A stretch of 64,000 nucleotides of DNA from the NCBI GenBank assembly GCA_015660885.1, contig JACTUB010000008.1, positions 33,718 to 97,717 of the forward strand, read 5' to 3'. The position numbers and the translations under genes are program-made. The stretch comes from Methanoregulaceae archaeon (GTDB lineage: Archaea > Halobacteriota > Methanomicrobia > Methanomicrobiales > Methanospirillaceae). This document shows, in pieces, positions 55,495 to 63,991 of this stretch (positions are counted from its first letter, which is position 1; every line of letters starts with the position of its first letter). A model generated the notes under the pieces. The model had not been told where the DNA came from. It saw only the letters and a list, made by a program, of their open reading frames with translations, and searched no databases.

Positions 55495-56165
55495 ATGTCA
55501 TCCAATCAGACCATTGTAACGCGGGTCAGTCTTCTGGTTGCCCCTTTATGTCTATGACCGGTGTTGTTATTGCCGGTGTATCTGGGGGTGCGGATTCCCG
55601 CATCGACGCGTATCTGGGAGACACCATCTCCATGGCGTGTCATGTGGTAGAAAACAGGCATACCTGTTTCTTAACAGGCCGAATCTTCCTGTTAATGGTG
55701 TAACTCTGACAGATATTTCCCAAAGGACTGACAAGGGGCATTTTACCATCGTTGATCTGGACAGTAACCAGAAATGGACATTGAGATGGAGCACTGCATA
55801 TTTGGGGATCAATCCCGGAATCTGTACGGTCTACGTTGAAACCGAGCCAAATGACAAGGCATATCTTGGCAGCGGCGATAGTTATCAAACCCTGTCTGTA
55901 TACCTCGAGGATTCAGGTCTTTCAAAAGTATCGATAAGCGGTGGAATCTCGTATAGCTTAATCCGGAGGCCTATGCCTTGACATTGACAAGAATCTCCAA
56001 CTTAGTAGCCATGTTTACTACATCCATTTTGGCTACGGTTCCTGTTTCCCTGAATTCGGCATTATCAGGTCGACTTCTGCAAGAGTGGGAATAACTTTAT
56101 CATTATCGATTTTTGGAGTTATTGGATGTTCCAGTCTGTTCCTGTACTGGCGCTTTTACCGTTAA
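55495..56165 (+). pseudogene. Frameshifted surface-protein gene with C-terminal membrane anchor
   Basis: One surface protein is spread over three frames: a signal-like start (SSNQTIVTRVSLLVAPLCL), then VVIAGVSGGADSRIDAYLGD, then (from about 55665) LFLNRPNLPVNGVTLTDISQ, KWTLRWSTAYLGINPGICTV and YVETEPNDKAYLGSGDSYQT. A C-terminal STSARVGITLSLSIFGVIGC with LYWRFYR ends in TAA at 56163-56165. The pattern resembles Methanomicrobiales S-layer-like or DUF3821-type domains. At least three frame changes make it a pseudogene, unless sequencing errors are present. Confidence 0.7.
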
Positions 56166-56628
56166 TTATTCCCGATATCTGTTTTTAATATATTTTACCC
56201 TGAAGGGAGATCTAAAATCTGGGTTTAAGAAAAGGATGCGCGAAGGGAAATGTGTTTCATAATTCATATCATATTATGAACAACAATTTCTTTTTAATTG
56301 TTCATCCAGATTTGTTACTTAAGAAAAAGTCCCGTGTATTCATAAAATTTTTTCCCGATGGGTAATGTTATTTTGCCCGAAAATTATCGAGCGAAAGACC
56401 CCGATAAAAATTTCTCTTATGAATCAACAGATTCTCTCGTTTGGTCAGAAAATTACAAAAAAAATTAGATGAGTATAATCGCCGTATTTCTTTTAATAAA
56501 ACTAAGGCGAACTTATCATGATTAACCAATGTAATATAATCTGTTTATCGATTTATGTTGAATTAAAATAATCCGATTGCGAAGGGCTTGAATCCCTCGA
56601 GGTAAGCTATCGCATGGGTTTCAGTTAT
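56166..56628. other. AT-rich gene-free region
   Basis: About 460 bp with high AT content, many short T and A runs and no convincing open frame on either strand. It separates the pseudogene from the convergent 3' end of the PII operon. Confidence 0.6.
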
Positions 56629-57078
56629 TCAGGACAAAGCCTTATTACCCTGTTCCCCGGTCCTTACCCGAATAGCACTGATAATGGGGCAGATAAAGAT
56701 CCTTCCGTCACCATGGCAGCCGGTCAAGTTGGCATCTACAATAACCTGGATAATCCGGCTGACTTCCTCATCACACGCAACTATAATAAGCATCCGTTTT
56801 GGCAAAAAACTAAATGTGAACTCAGTATCTGGCTGAAGTGGGAACCTGCCCTCTTCGGTCCCTTCATCTTGCGATTCCCCAGTAGTTTGGGGGTTCATAA
56901 CCGGCATCCGCAGGTTTCGATTCAGGTATCCACCCAATTCCCATGCGTTAACTCTCCCCTTCTGCTGGCCGCGGTCGATGACATACAGGAACGTGACGCC
57001 TCGGACACCAATGCATTCAAGGGCTGCCTTGGTATCTTCAACCCGCTCGTCCCTTATGATGGCAATGATCTGCTTCAT
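56629..57078 (-). CDS. NifI2-like PII protein, copy 1
   Basis: A 149-residue PII-family protein. KQIIAIIRDERVEDTKAALE and CIGVRGVTFLYVIDRG form the first half, and SFLPKRMLIIVACDEEVSRI, DGRIFICPIISAIRVRTGEQ and GNKALS the second. Between them is an enlarged T-loop of about 60 residues, longer than the 20 or so in GlnK. The long T-loop and the C-terminal RTGE-GNKALS match NifI2, which with NifI1 controls nitrogenase in diazotrophic methanogens. It is 13 bases after a NifI1-like gene. No nif structural genes are present here. Confidence 0.85.
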   Translation of the reverse strand: MKQIIAIIRDERVEDTKAALECIGVRGVTFLYVIDRGQQKGRVNAWELGGYLNRNLRMPVMNPQTTGESQDEGTEEGRFPLQPDTEFTFSFLPKRMLIIVACDEEVSRIIQVIVDANLTGCHGDGRIFICPIISAIRVRTGEQGNKALS

Positions 57079-57091
57079 ACCTTCATCAGGT

Positions 57092-57433
57092 TCATCCTGC
57101 CTTGCCGGCGGTCCGGATCGCGAATGAGTCCTCTACATAGGTAATGAAGATCTTCCCGTCTCCGACGATACCTTCACTAGGCGTATTTTTTGATCCAGTC
57201 TTCGCCTCTCTCCGAATGACCTTGACCGTTTTTGCTACATCGTTGTCTGATACCACGATTATCAACATCTCCTTGGGAATTTCCGTATACAGAACGGCGC
57301 CATGGGTAATTCCCATCTCTTTGCCCTGCCCGGTTACATGGAGGCGGGTTATTCCCCTGACTCCAGCCCTGTCGAGGGCTTTTATCACCCGTTCCGCTGA
57401 TTCTGGCCGGATTACGGCCCAGATCATCTTCAT
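57092..57433 (-). CDS. NifI1-like PII protein, copy 1
   Basis: A 113-residue PII protein: KMIWAVIRPESAERVIKALD, RAGVRGITRLHVTGQGKEMG, then LYTEIPKEMLIIVVSDNDVA and VGDGKIFITYVEDSFAIRTA. The T-loop is short, and the insertion SKNTPSEG before VGDGKIF is typical of NifI1 rather than GlnK. GGAGG is 12 bases before the ATG. Its own promoter probably lies in the 250-bp gap up to glnK, where a TACAAG-N6-CTTGTA repeat is seen. Confidence 0.87.
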   Translation of the reverse strand: MKMIWAVIRPESAERVIKALDRAGVRGITRLHVTGQGKEMGITHGAVLYTEIPKEMLIIVVSDNDVAKTVKVIRREAKTGSKNTPSEGIVGDGKIFITYVEDSFAIRTAGKAG

Positions 57434-57559
57434 GATGTGCTCTCGCTACCTCCTCGTGACAACATCAACGTTCAATTTTGTTTTCCATGGCGCGCAAGAA
57501 CATCCGATTGTTTTCAAGCAGCTCCCATTTTACATAAAAGATCAGGGGACAGATTTCGG

Positions 57560-57577
57560 TACAAGTTATTTCTTGTA
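57560..57577. promoter_or_regulatory. Inverted repeat TACAAG-N6-CTTGTA upstream of the first NifI-like pair
   Basis: A 6-bp perfect inverted repeat with 6-base spacer in the 250-bp region between glnK and the NifI1-like gene. The spacing equals that of the NrpR operator (GGAA-N6-TTCC) but the half-sites differ, so a link to NrpR is speculative. Confidence 0.35.
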
Positions 57578-57683
57578 TTTTGATTCTCATTTTGGTGCAA
57601 CATCTAAAAATTGGCAGGGAGAAGATGAATCTCGATGCCGGTTGTTTAAGAGAATGGTTTAGTGCTGGTGTTCGTGTTTCCGG

Positions 57684-58013
57684 TTACACCTCCATTTCCC
57701 CAGTGCGAATACGGATAACCTTGTCAACCGGGATTACAAAGATCTTTCCGTCGCCGATCTTCCCGGTCCGGGCCGATTCGGTGATGGTGGTGATCAGTGT
57801 CTCGACATCTTTCTCATTAACTACAATCTCAATCTGGATCTTGGGCAGCATATCGACCGTCATCAGGCCTCCCCGGTATTGCAGTGTGATACCTTTCTGC
57901 TCGCCTCGTCCCTTGACCTCAGAGATGGACATGCTGATGAAGCCTTTGTCTTCGAGCGCTTTTTTGACGAATTCAAATCGTTCCGGTTTGATGATTGTTT
58001 TAACCAGTTTCAT
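57684..58013 (-). CDS. glnK: PII signalling protein GlnK
   Basis: A 109-residue PII protein: [40 protein letters not shown], the T-loop [17 protein letters not shown], then [20 protein letters not shown]. The T-loop length fits GlnK that plugs the AmtB pore under nitrogen sufficiency; it binds ADP/ATP and 2-oxoglutarate. Its ATG overlaps the amtB stop (ATGA), giving an amtB-glnK order, reverse of the common glnK-amtB. Confidence 0.94.
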   Translation of the reverse strand: MKLVKTIIKPERFEFVKKALEDKGFISMSISEVKGRGEQKGITLQYRGGLMTVDMLPKIQIEIVVNEKDVETLITTITESARTGKIGDGKIFVIPVDKVIRIRTGEMEV

Positions 58014-59221
58014 GATGAGCTCCTCTCTCCGTGCTGAGAGATATCAAGACCGACGTACTCTTCTTCTTCTGATACCCGCAGCCCGAGGGTTTTGTCGATG
58101 ACGAGTGCGAGGATGTAGGTCACGATGAATGCATAGATTACTGCCGCTCCCGCTCCGACTACTTGTGCGATAAACTGGTGGACATTGCCTTCGAGAAGAC
58201 CCGATTTGCCATTGATCGCTGCTGCGGCAAAGATACCCGTGGCAAGTGCACCCCATAAGCCTCCCATGCCGTGGACTGCCCAGGCATCAAGGCTCTCGTC
58301 AACTCCTTTCCTTTGGCGATAGAGCATGATACTATAACATAACACTCCGGCAACCGCACCAATAACGATCGCTGCCATCGGCGTCACGAACCCTGCGGCG
58401 GGAGTGATCGCGACAAGGCCGGCGACAGCTCCGGAGACGAACCCAAGCGAGCTCGGTTTGCCCCCGTGTGCCCACGAAACGAGCATCCACGCGATAGCAG
58501 CAGCTGCTGCGGCCGTATTGGTGGTGACGAATGCTACTGCTGCCAGACCGTTCGCATCGACAGCACTCCCCGAGTTAAACCCGAACCAGCCAAACCAGAG
58601 GAGGGCTGCACCGAGAATGGACCATGGGATATTGGCTGGTTCCATCCCGTACTTCCCGAACCCGACACGTTTTCCGATGACGAGGGCAAGGGCGAGTGCC
58701 GCAAATCCTGAACTGATGTGGACGACCGTGCCCCCGGCAAAATCGATCGCGCCGAATGTCGCTGACCAGCCGCCACCCCATACCCAGTGGGCAAGGGGAT
58801 CATAGACAATTGTCGTCCAGAGCGCCGCAAACACCAGGTACGAGCTGAACTTTATCCGCTCGGCAAAACCCGAAGTCACGATTGCCATGGTGACTGTAGC
58901 AAATACGAGCTGGAAGACCATGTATAACAATCCCGGGATAACCGGGCTATACGGCCCTGGGTCCATGCCCACGTTGTTCAAACCGACATACTGTAAGTTG
59001 CCAATAAACCCCCCGATATCATGACCGAACGCGAGGGAGTACCCGAACAGCACCCATTGGATGCTGACGAGCGCGAAGGCAACGAACGACAAGGTGATCA
59101 TGTTGATGAAGTTCTTCTTCCGGACAAGACCCCCATAGAACAATCCAACGCCCGGCGTCATGATCATGACAAGCGCCGTTGAGGCGAGGATCCATGCTGT
59201 TGCTCCTGAATCAATAGCCAA
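58010..59221 (-). CDS. amtB: Ammonium transporter AmtB
   Basis: A 403-residue protein with eleven membrane helices: [54 protein letters not shown] with the first pore His, [20 protein letters not shown], and [20 protein letters not shown] with the second pore His. It conducts ammonium under nitrogen limitation. The start codon is TTG, five bases after a strong AGGTGA. A GGAA-N6-TTCC site lies between its TATA-like element and start, so NrpR repression is expected. Confidence 0.95.
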   Translation of the reverse strand: MAIDSGATAWILASTALVMIMTPGVGLFYGGLVRKKNFINMITLSFVAFALVSIQWVLFGYSLAFGHDIGGFIGNLQYVGLNNVGMDPGPYSPVIPGLLYMVFQLVFATVTMAIVTSGFAERIKFSSYLVFAALWTTIVYDPLAHWVWGGGWSATFGAIDFAGGTVVHISSGFAALALALVIGKRVGFGKYGMEPANIPWSILGAALLWFGWFGFNSGSAVDANGLAAVAFVTTNTAAAAAAIAWMLVSWAHGGKPSSLGFVSGAVAGLVAITPAAGFVTPMAAIVIGAVAGVLCYSIMLYRQRKGVDESLDAWAVHGMGGLWGALATGIFAAAAINGKSGLLEGNVHQFIAQVVGAGAAVIYAFIVTYILALVIDKTLGLRVSEEEEYVGLDISQHGERSSS

Positions 59222-59245
59222 TCATTTCACCTGCAAAAATTTATA

Positions 59246-59259
59246 GGAAAGAACATTCC
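59246..59259. promoter_or_regulatory. NrpR-type operator GGAA-agaaca-TTCC
   Basis: An exact match to the known methanogen NrpR operator GGAA-N6-TTCC. It lies 25 bases upstream of the amtB start and just downstream of a minus-strand TATA-like TTTAAATATATA (about 59264-59275), the usual position for blocking the transcription start. It may also influence divergent glnA 130 bases away. The nrpR gene itself is at 28616 in this window. Confidence 0.8.
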
Positions 59260-59311
59260 ATCCATATATATTTAAATATTGTTATTTGCTATACTTATTT
59301 GGTGCAGACCC

Positions 59312-59328
59312 GGCATAACCAGAATGCC
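59312..59328. promoter_or_regulatory. Inverted repeat GGCAT-N7-ATGCC upstream of the glnA TATA box
   Basis: A 5-bp perfect inverted repeat with a 7-base spacer immediately before TTATATTG (about 59331), the likely glnA TATA element. It could be a glnA operator. It does not match GGAA-N6-TTCC. Confidence 0.4.
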
Positions 59329-59389
59329 TGTTATATTGCACGAGCATTGAGCACCGTTTCAGTGCTTTCTAAAGTTGGATGGTGAAACA

Positions 59390-60865
59390 ATGGCACAAGT
59401 GAATAAACCAAAAAAAATGACAGAAGTGACAAAAGAACAGATCAATGAAGTTCATTCTCTCATAAAAAAGAAGAAAATTCAGATCGTTGACTTAAAATTC
59501 AACGACCTGCCCGGCCTCTGGCAGCATTTCTCAATCCCTGCTTCGGAGCTTAATGGCTCCACCGATCCTGAGTCAGGCATCTGGGCAGAAGGAATAGGCT
59601 TTGACGGATCCTCCATCCGGGGGTTCCAGAAGATCCAGGAGTCTGATATGCTCCTGTACCTGGACACATCCACCGCTGTCGTCGACCCGGTCTGCGAGGT
59701 GCCCACGCTGTCGATCATCTGTGATGTCTTTGATCCTCTCACAAAACAGGCATATACCCGTGATCCACGGTTTATTGCCCAAAAGGCAGAAGAATACCTC
59801 AAATCGACTGGCATTGCCGATACGAGTTTCTGGGGACCAGAGTACGAGTTCTTCCTGTTCGATGATGTCAGGTATTCGCAGAGTGTCAACCAGGGATTCT
59901 ATGCCGTAGACTCGATCGAAGGCAGCTGGAATTCCGGTCGTGACGAGCAACCCAACCTCGGCTATAAGCCACGATATAAGGAGGGATATTTCCCGGTACC
60001 CCCCCACGACTCGCTTCAGGATGTCCGGAGCCAGATGATCCTCAAGATGATCGCGACCGGCATACCCGTTGAGGTTCACCACCATGAAGTTGCGACCGCC
60101 GGTCAGAACGAGATCGACATGCGATACAGTTCGCTTGTCAAAATGGCGGACTACTGCATGATGTACAAATATATCGTTAAAAACATGGCCAAAAACTTCG
60201 GTATGGTCGCGACCTTCATGCCCAAACCGCTCTTCGGCGACAACGGATCGGGGATGCACACCCACCAGTCTCTCTGGAAGGACGGGAAGAATCTCTTCTT
60301 CGATGCGAAAGGCTATGGAATGATCAGTCAGACAGCGATATATTATATCGGAGGTCTCCTGAAACATGCCAATGCACTCATGGCATTCTGTGCACCATCC
60401 ACCAATTCCTACAAGCGGCTCGTGCCGGGTTATGAGGCCCCGGTCAATCTCGTGTACTCGCTCCGGAACAGGTCCGCTGCCATCAGGATTCCGATGTACT
60501 CGGAGAATCCTAAATCGAAACGGATTGAGTTCCGCCCTCCCGACCCGATGTGCAACCCGTACCTCTCCTTCTCGGCGCTTCTTATGGCAGGTATCGACGG
60601 CGTTAAGAAGAAGATTGACCCCGGCCAGCCGTTTGAGGGCAACACGTACGATCTCGATGGGAAAGCAGCGAAGAAGATCCCAACTGTCCCAGGATCACTC
60701 GAACAGGCAATTGACGCGCTTGAGGCGGATCACAAGTTCCTGCTTGAAGGAGGCGTCTTTACGCCGGATGTGATTGATGTCTGGATTGAGTATAAACGCT
60801 CCGAAATTGACGGGGTCCGGCTCCGGCCCCACCCGTGGGAATTCCACTTGTATTTCGATATGTAG
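59390..60865 (+). CDS. glnA: Glutamine synthetase, type I
   Basis: A 491-residue [23 protein letters not shown] and [20 protein letters not shown] open the beta-grasp domain. [60 protein letters not shown] and [20 protein letters not shown] are catalytic-site signatures. It makes glutamine from glutamate, ammonia and ATP. The E. coli-type adenylylation motif NLYDLPPEE is not present at the expected place ([13 protein letters not shown] instead), so control by PII proteins is plausible. The ATG at 59390 has GGTGA upstream. Confidence 0.95.
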   Translation: MAQVNKPKKMTEVTKEQINEVHSLIKKKKIQIVDLKFNDLPGLWQHFSIPASELNGSTDPESGIWAEGIGFDGSSIRGFQKIQESDMLLYLDTSTAVVDPVCEVPTLSIICDVFDPLTKQAYTRDPRFIAQKAEEYLKSTGIADTSFWGPEYEFFLFDDVRYSQSVNQGFYAVDSIEGSWNSGRDEQPNLGYKPRYKEGYFPVPPHDSLQDVRSQMILKMIATGIPVEVHHHEVATAGQNEIDMRYSSLVKMADYCMMYKYIVKNMAKNFGMVATFMPKPLFGDNGSGMHTHQSLWKDGKNLFFDAKGYGMISQTAIYYIGGLLKHANALMAFCAPSTNSYKRLVPGYEAPVNLVYSLRNRSAAIRIPMYSENPKSKRIEFRPPDPMCNPYLSFSALLMAGIDGVKKKIDPGQPFEGNTYDLDGKAAKKIPTVPGSLEQAIDALEADHKFLLEGGVFTPDVIDVWIEYKRSEIDGVRLRPHPWEFHLYFDM

Positions 60866-60916
60866 CCACCAACTCGTAATCAACGGTAAAAGCAGAATCT
60901 GCAAGGAAGGTTGTCC

Positions 60917-61252
60917 ATGAAATTAATTCGTGCGATCATCAGACCCGAATCCACACAACGGGTTATTGAAGCGCTGGAAAAAAATAACATCTATGCCATG
61001 ACACGAATGAATGTTACCGGGCGGGGCAAGGAAATGGGAATTACCCAAGGATCTATCCGGTATACTGAGATACCAAAAGAAATGCTGATTATCGTTCTTC
61101 CTGATGATGCTGTGACCAAGGCTGTCAGGGTGATTGAAACTGCAGCAAGGACTGGCACTAAGGAGTACCCTGCCTCGGGAAATCTCGGCGATGGTAAGAT
61201 CTTTGTGACCGATGTTGAGGAATCCCATACAATCAGGACCGGCGAAAAATAA
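60917..61252 (+). CDS. NifI1-like PII protein, copy 2
   Basis: A protein of 111 residues: KLIRAIIRPESTQRVIEALE, KNNIYAMTRMNVTGRGKEMG, then RYTEIPKEMLIIVLPDDAVT, TGTKEYPASGNLGDGKIFVT and a final ESHTIRTGEK. It closely parallels the copy at 57092 (KEMGIT, YTEIPKEMLIIV). It follows glnA by 51 bases with GGAAGG before the ATG at 60917, so it is probably cotranscribed with glnA and the next gene. Confidence 0.88.
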   Translation: MKLIRAIIRPESTQRVIEALEKNNIYAMTRMNVTGRGKEMGITQGSIRYTEIPKEMLIIVLPDDAVTKAVRVIETAARTGTKEYPASGNLGDGKIFVTDVEESHTIRTGEK

Positions 61253-61268
61253 AAGAGAGCGAATTCAT

Positions 61269-61706
61269 ATGAAAGAAATCATTGCAATTATCCGTACTGA
61301 GCATGTAGAACCAACAAAAGGTGCACTCGAAACCATCGGTGTCAAAGGGATCACATTTTTTAATGTCATTGGGCGGGGAAGGCAGGGAGGAACAATCCGG
61401 GCACCGGATCCAGAGGGCACCGTACGGAGGGACGTCGGTGTTTACATCATGCAGCAGCGTGGTATAATCAGTAAAGCCGATGATCCAAAATACCATGTTC
61501 CCGTTCAAAAGGAAATCGAACTGGGATTTCTCCCGAAGAAGATGCTCATGATAGTGGTAAATGATGATGAAGTTCCCCTTGTTGTAGATACTCTTACTCA
61601 AATCAACAGGAGTGGACAGCAGGGCGACGGAAAGATCTTTGTCTGCCCTATGATTGATGCTGTCCGTATAAGAACCGGGGAACACGGGAATAAGGCACTG
61701 TCATAA
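61269..61706 (+). CDS. NifI2-like PII protein, copy 2
   Basis: A 145-residue protein: KEIIAIIRTEHVEPTKGALE, TIGVKGITFFNVIGRGRQGG, a long T-loop of about 55 residues (APDPEGTVRRDVGVYIMQQR within it), then GFLPKKMLMIVVNDDEVPLV and GDGKIFVCPMIDAVRIRTGE with HGNKALS at the end. The last residues are almost the same as in the copy at 56629. I start at the ATG at 61269, 16 bases after the NifI1-like stop. It probably forms a hetero-oligomer with its neighbour. Confidence 0.88.
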   Translation: MKEIIAIIRTEHVEPTKGALETIGVKGITFFNVIGRGRQGGTIRAPDPEGTVRRDVGVYIMQQRGIISKADDPKYHVPVQKEIELGFLPKKMLMIVVNDDEVPLVVDTLTQINRSGQQGDGKIFVCPMIDAVRIRTGEHGNKALS

Positions 61707-61719
61707 AAAAGGGTGAATA

Positions 61720-62079
61720 ATGTCTGTTGGAAAGAAAAATAACAGCGCTGTCCCCCTGCCGCCCAAGTACATCATGTTTAACAAATCAGAACCTCCGTAT
61801 GATCTGATTCTGAAGCAATTGCAGAACGCTCAAAGTCCGATGATCGGATCATCGTATTATTACATCAGGGCGGGTTACGAATGGCGCTGCGTATGCAGGA
61901 TAACACCAACCTGCGGTCCGGTGTTATTTCACGAAATCTTGGAACCCGGGCAGGACGGAATATCAGATGAGGATATCCGTGAAGCAATAGAAAAGGACAC
62001 CCATTTTTTCACGTTGCCTGGGTTCTACTGCATCTCGGTGGAGATTGAAAAGAAACTGCAGGCAGGGTGTGTGAAGTAA
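61720..62079 (+). CDS. Hypothetical protein at the end of the glnA-NifI operon
   Basis: A 119-residue soluble protein, family not recognised. Visible parts are PLPPKYIMFNKSEPPYDLIL, QSPMIGSSYYYIRAGYEWRC, VCRITPTCGPVLFHEILEPG and THFFTLPGFYCISVEIEKKL. Four cysteines and several aromatic residues are scattered. It starts 13 bases after the NifI2-like stop and is therefore probably in the same transcript as glnA, suggesting a role in nitrogen regulation (inference). Confidence 0.65.
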   Translation: MSVGKKNNSAVPLPPKYIMFNKSEPPYDLILKQLQNAQSPMIGSSYYYIRAGYEWRCVCRITPTCGPVLFHEILEPGQDGISDEDIREAIEKDTHFFTLPGFYCISVEIEKKLQAGCVK

Positions 62080-62295
62080 ACCAAAAAATGGGAATTCCCT
62101 TTCGTCCAGTACGGTCGCGTATGTGAAAATTACCACGTCAGAATAGCAGGTGGGCCTAAAGACTGCGTTTATGGATAAGTCGAAGGTCCCGTATCCAACA
62201 TCCGAAGACAACCCTTTAACAGCAAAGGAATACGTCGAGAATCCGACAGAAAATAATCGCGTGAGTACATCAGCACTCTTTTTTTAGCAGGTGCT

Positions 62296-62312
62296 TGTTA
62301 ACACTGTTAACA
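62296..62312. promoter_or_regulatory. Second copy of the 17-bp palindrome TGTTAAC-act-GTTAACA
   Basis: Identical in all 17 bases to the element at 5800-5816 in front of the HTH operon. It lies 11 bases after a T7 run and has no obvious start codon next to it on either strand. It may be a regulator site for an unseen small transcript, or a hairpin. Confidence 0.5.
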
Positions 62313-62571
62313 ACATCCCAGTACCCTGATCCTCCACAGGAAATACCACTTTTATTATATCCGACAAATGGGGCATAAATTGGACTCCGTTCCATAGGAA
62401 TACGTTTCCGAAACTTTTATCCCATAAATTCAGGTTTGTTTGACAATCGAGGAATTTAAAACAACTTTGCGCAGAATAAATGTTCTCCAATTTATAGCCT
62501 GATTGAATTCTGAAAATCCATATAGATATTAACGACAAAACACTCTTTTTGAATCGCTCGTTCCAATTCAA

Positions 62572-62600
62572 AAAAAAGAGATTTACCGTGTTAACCACGG
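62572..62600 (-). terminator. Hairpin plus oligo-T terminator of the mtr operon
   Basis: On the minus strand, right after the mtrH stop, CCGTG-GTTAA-CACGG (62586-62600) can fold and is followed by a run of T residues at about 62572-62578. This fits transcription termination after mtrH. Confidence 0.6.
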
Positions 62601-62601
62601 A

Positions 62602-63639
62602 TTAGATGAGTTTAAAGATGGGGTGGTTATCTGCCTTCACATCGATACCAAGGGGTCGCATTGCCTCAAGTATTACGATATCCGTGTAGGCCTGTGCGGT
62701 GATCATTGCTTCTACATTTTCGATAGGACCGTACATGATAAGGTTTGCACCGAGCGTGCTGGCGATCATGTTACAGCCGATATCGGGAGCGGACCATGCT
62801 GCCTGCTTGATACCCTCTATCCCACCGAGGTAATGGTGTGACATCTGCTCGAGGAGGAGATCCTTACCCTTGTACCCTGCTGCCAGAACTGAGGGTGTTT
62901 TGCTGGTTCCTTTCCAGCGTTTGAGCCAGGTCCACGCAACCGTCATGTTGTGGTACGCACCACCGGTCGGGTAACCGTGGATGGCCTTGCAGGCAAGGAT
63001 CTCACGGTATGCACTTCCTGATCCGAGACCGAGCGGGGTTGCTGCTGTGTCAAGAATCGGGCGTTTGATCCCGCACTCTTCGGCAATCTGCAGCATTCCC
63101 TTTGTCTGACCTGCAACGCCTCCTTGAGCAAGGACTTTTTCCCTGCCGGGAACGGATGGGTCAGCCGGGTTAAAGGCAAGAACAATTGCCGCGTCTACGT
63201 CACTGTTCTTGAGTGCCTCCATGTTCTCCGCCTGGATCGAACCGTTGATCGAGTTATAGATCGCACGGTGGGCAAGCCCGACATCAGTCACATATTTGCA
63301 GGCATGTGCCAGCGCCTTGGGTACTGACGAGTCCATCAGGAAAGCGGTCTTGTTGTCGATTTTATCGAACCAGCTGATGTAGCTCTCGAACGCTTCTGGA
63401 AATTCCGCGAGGATCTGGATGAAATGCGGAATACCGGTTGCATCAGAGAGTTCCTGACATCGGTTCCACAGGGCCTCTGCCTTCGGTTTGTCGATCTTTC
63501 CCGTCTTGTCATCGAGCACGATCTCGTGCTTGTTGTAGAAGATCGAGGCGGCCAATACGGTAGGGTACTCGCCGGGCTGTCCACCAAGTTTAGTGCCGTT
63601 GAAGTCCCAGACACTCTGTTCTTTTTCAAATTTGAACAT
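62602..63639 (-). CDS. mtrH: Tetrahydromethanopterin S-methyltransferase subunit H
   Basis: A 345-residue TIM-barrel protein: MFKFEKEQSVWDFNGTKLGG, PTVLAASIFYNKHEIVLDD, ELSDATGIPHFIQILAEFPE, DSSVPKALAHACKYVTDVGL and AIVLAFNPADPSVPGREKVL. It hands the methyl group of methyl-H4MPT to the corrinoid on MtrA, the methyl-transfer step driving the Mtr sodium pump. It is somewhat longer than the roughly 310-residue MtrH of Methanothermobacter. It is the last gene of the mtr operon, 16 bases after mtrG. Confidence 0.96.
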   Translation of the reverse strand: MFKFEKEQSVWDFNGTKLGGQPGEYPTVLAASIFYNKHEIVLDDKTGKIDKPKAEALWNRCQELSDATGIPHFIQILAEFPEAFESYISWFDKIDNKTAFLMDSSVPKALAHACKYVTDVGLAHRAIYNSINGSIQAENMEALKNSDVDAAIVLAFNPADPSVPGREKVLAQGGVAGQTKGMLQIAEECGIKRPILDTAATPLGLGSGSAYREILACKAIHGYPTGGAYHNMTVAWTWLKRWKGTSKTPSVLAAGYKGKDLLLEQMSHHYLGGIEGIKQAAWSAPDIGCNMIASTLGANLIMYGPIENVEAMITAQAYTDIVILEAMRPLGIDVKADNHPIFKLI

Positions 63640-63655
63640 TTCTTTTACACCTCCA

Positions 63656-63991
63656 TTACACCATTGTCATCAATTTCTGGTACAAGAACAGCAGCATCAC
63701 AAATACGGTTAATCCTGCAACCAGGCCATATAGTATGCCGATATCTCGTCCGATCTTTCTTCCTACACGCTGTGCAACCTCTGCGTCAACAAACTCGATT
63801 TTCTTCTCGATCTTATCGAGTTTCTTTTCAATCTCGAGGAACTGGGGATTTGCACCTGCAGCGGCAGTCTCAATACCGCCTGCAGCTTCCTTAACCTCAA
63901 CGACAATGGGATCCGCAGCGAATGCGCCCGGGTCCCGGGCTTTCAGTTCGTTCATTTTTGCCTTGATTGCGCCGAGGTCTTCGCTTTCCAT
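63656..63991 (-). CDS. mtrG: Tetrahydromethanopterin S-methyltransferase subunit G
   Basis: A 111-residue protein. The C-terminal part is typical MtrG: NPQFLEIEKKLDKIEKKIEF, VDAEVAQRVGRKIGRDIGIL and a single membrane helix (YGLVAGLTVFVMLLFLYQKL). Residues 1-45 are an acidic/Ala-rich extension (GAFAADPIVVEVKEAAGGIE) not needed in shorter MtrG of about 75-86 residues. The start ATG is nine bases from the window end, so the upstream mtr genes are outside. Confidence 0.9.
   Translation of the reverse strand: MESEDLGAIKAKMNELKARDPGAFAADPIVVEVKEAAGGIETAAAGANPQFLEIEKKLDKIEKKIEFVDAEVAQRVGRKIGRDIGILYGLVAGLTVFVMLLFLYQKLMTMV

Larger units (their letters stand above)
62080..62601. other. Gene-poor region between the glnA operon and mtrH
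   Basis: About 520 bp. It holds a T7 run (62279-62285) suited to end the glnA transcript, the second copy of the 17-bp palindrome (62296-62312), and the mtr terminator (62572-62600). A 38-codon open frame at 62171 and a 104-codon minus-strand frame (62284-62598) look non-coding. Confidence 0.55.

Noticed and set aside
56629..61706. A nif operon
   Set aside because: The PII pairs look like NifI1/NifI2, but no nifH, nifD or nifK motifs are present in the flanking sequence.
62171..62287. 38-codon open frame MDKSKVPYPTSEDN
   Set aside because: Too short, without ribosome binding site or recognisable motif. It may be a real small protein, but nothing supports it.
62284..62598. 104-codon minus-strand frame after mtrH
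   Set aside because: It begins inside the mtr terminator, has no ribosome binding site, and contains the 17-bp palindrome at its 3' end. The composition is that of AT-rich spacer.
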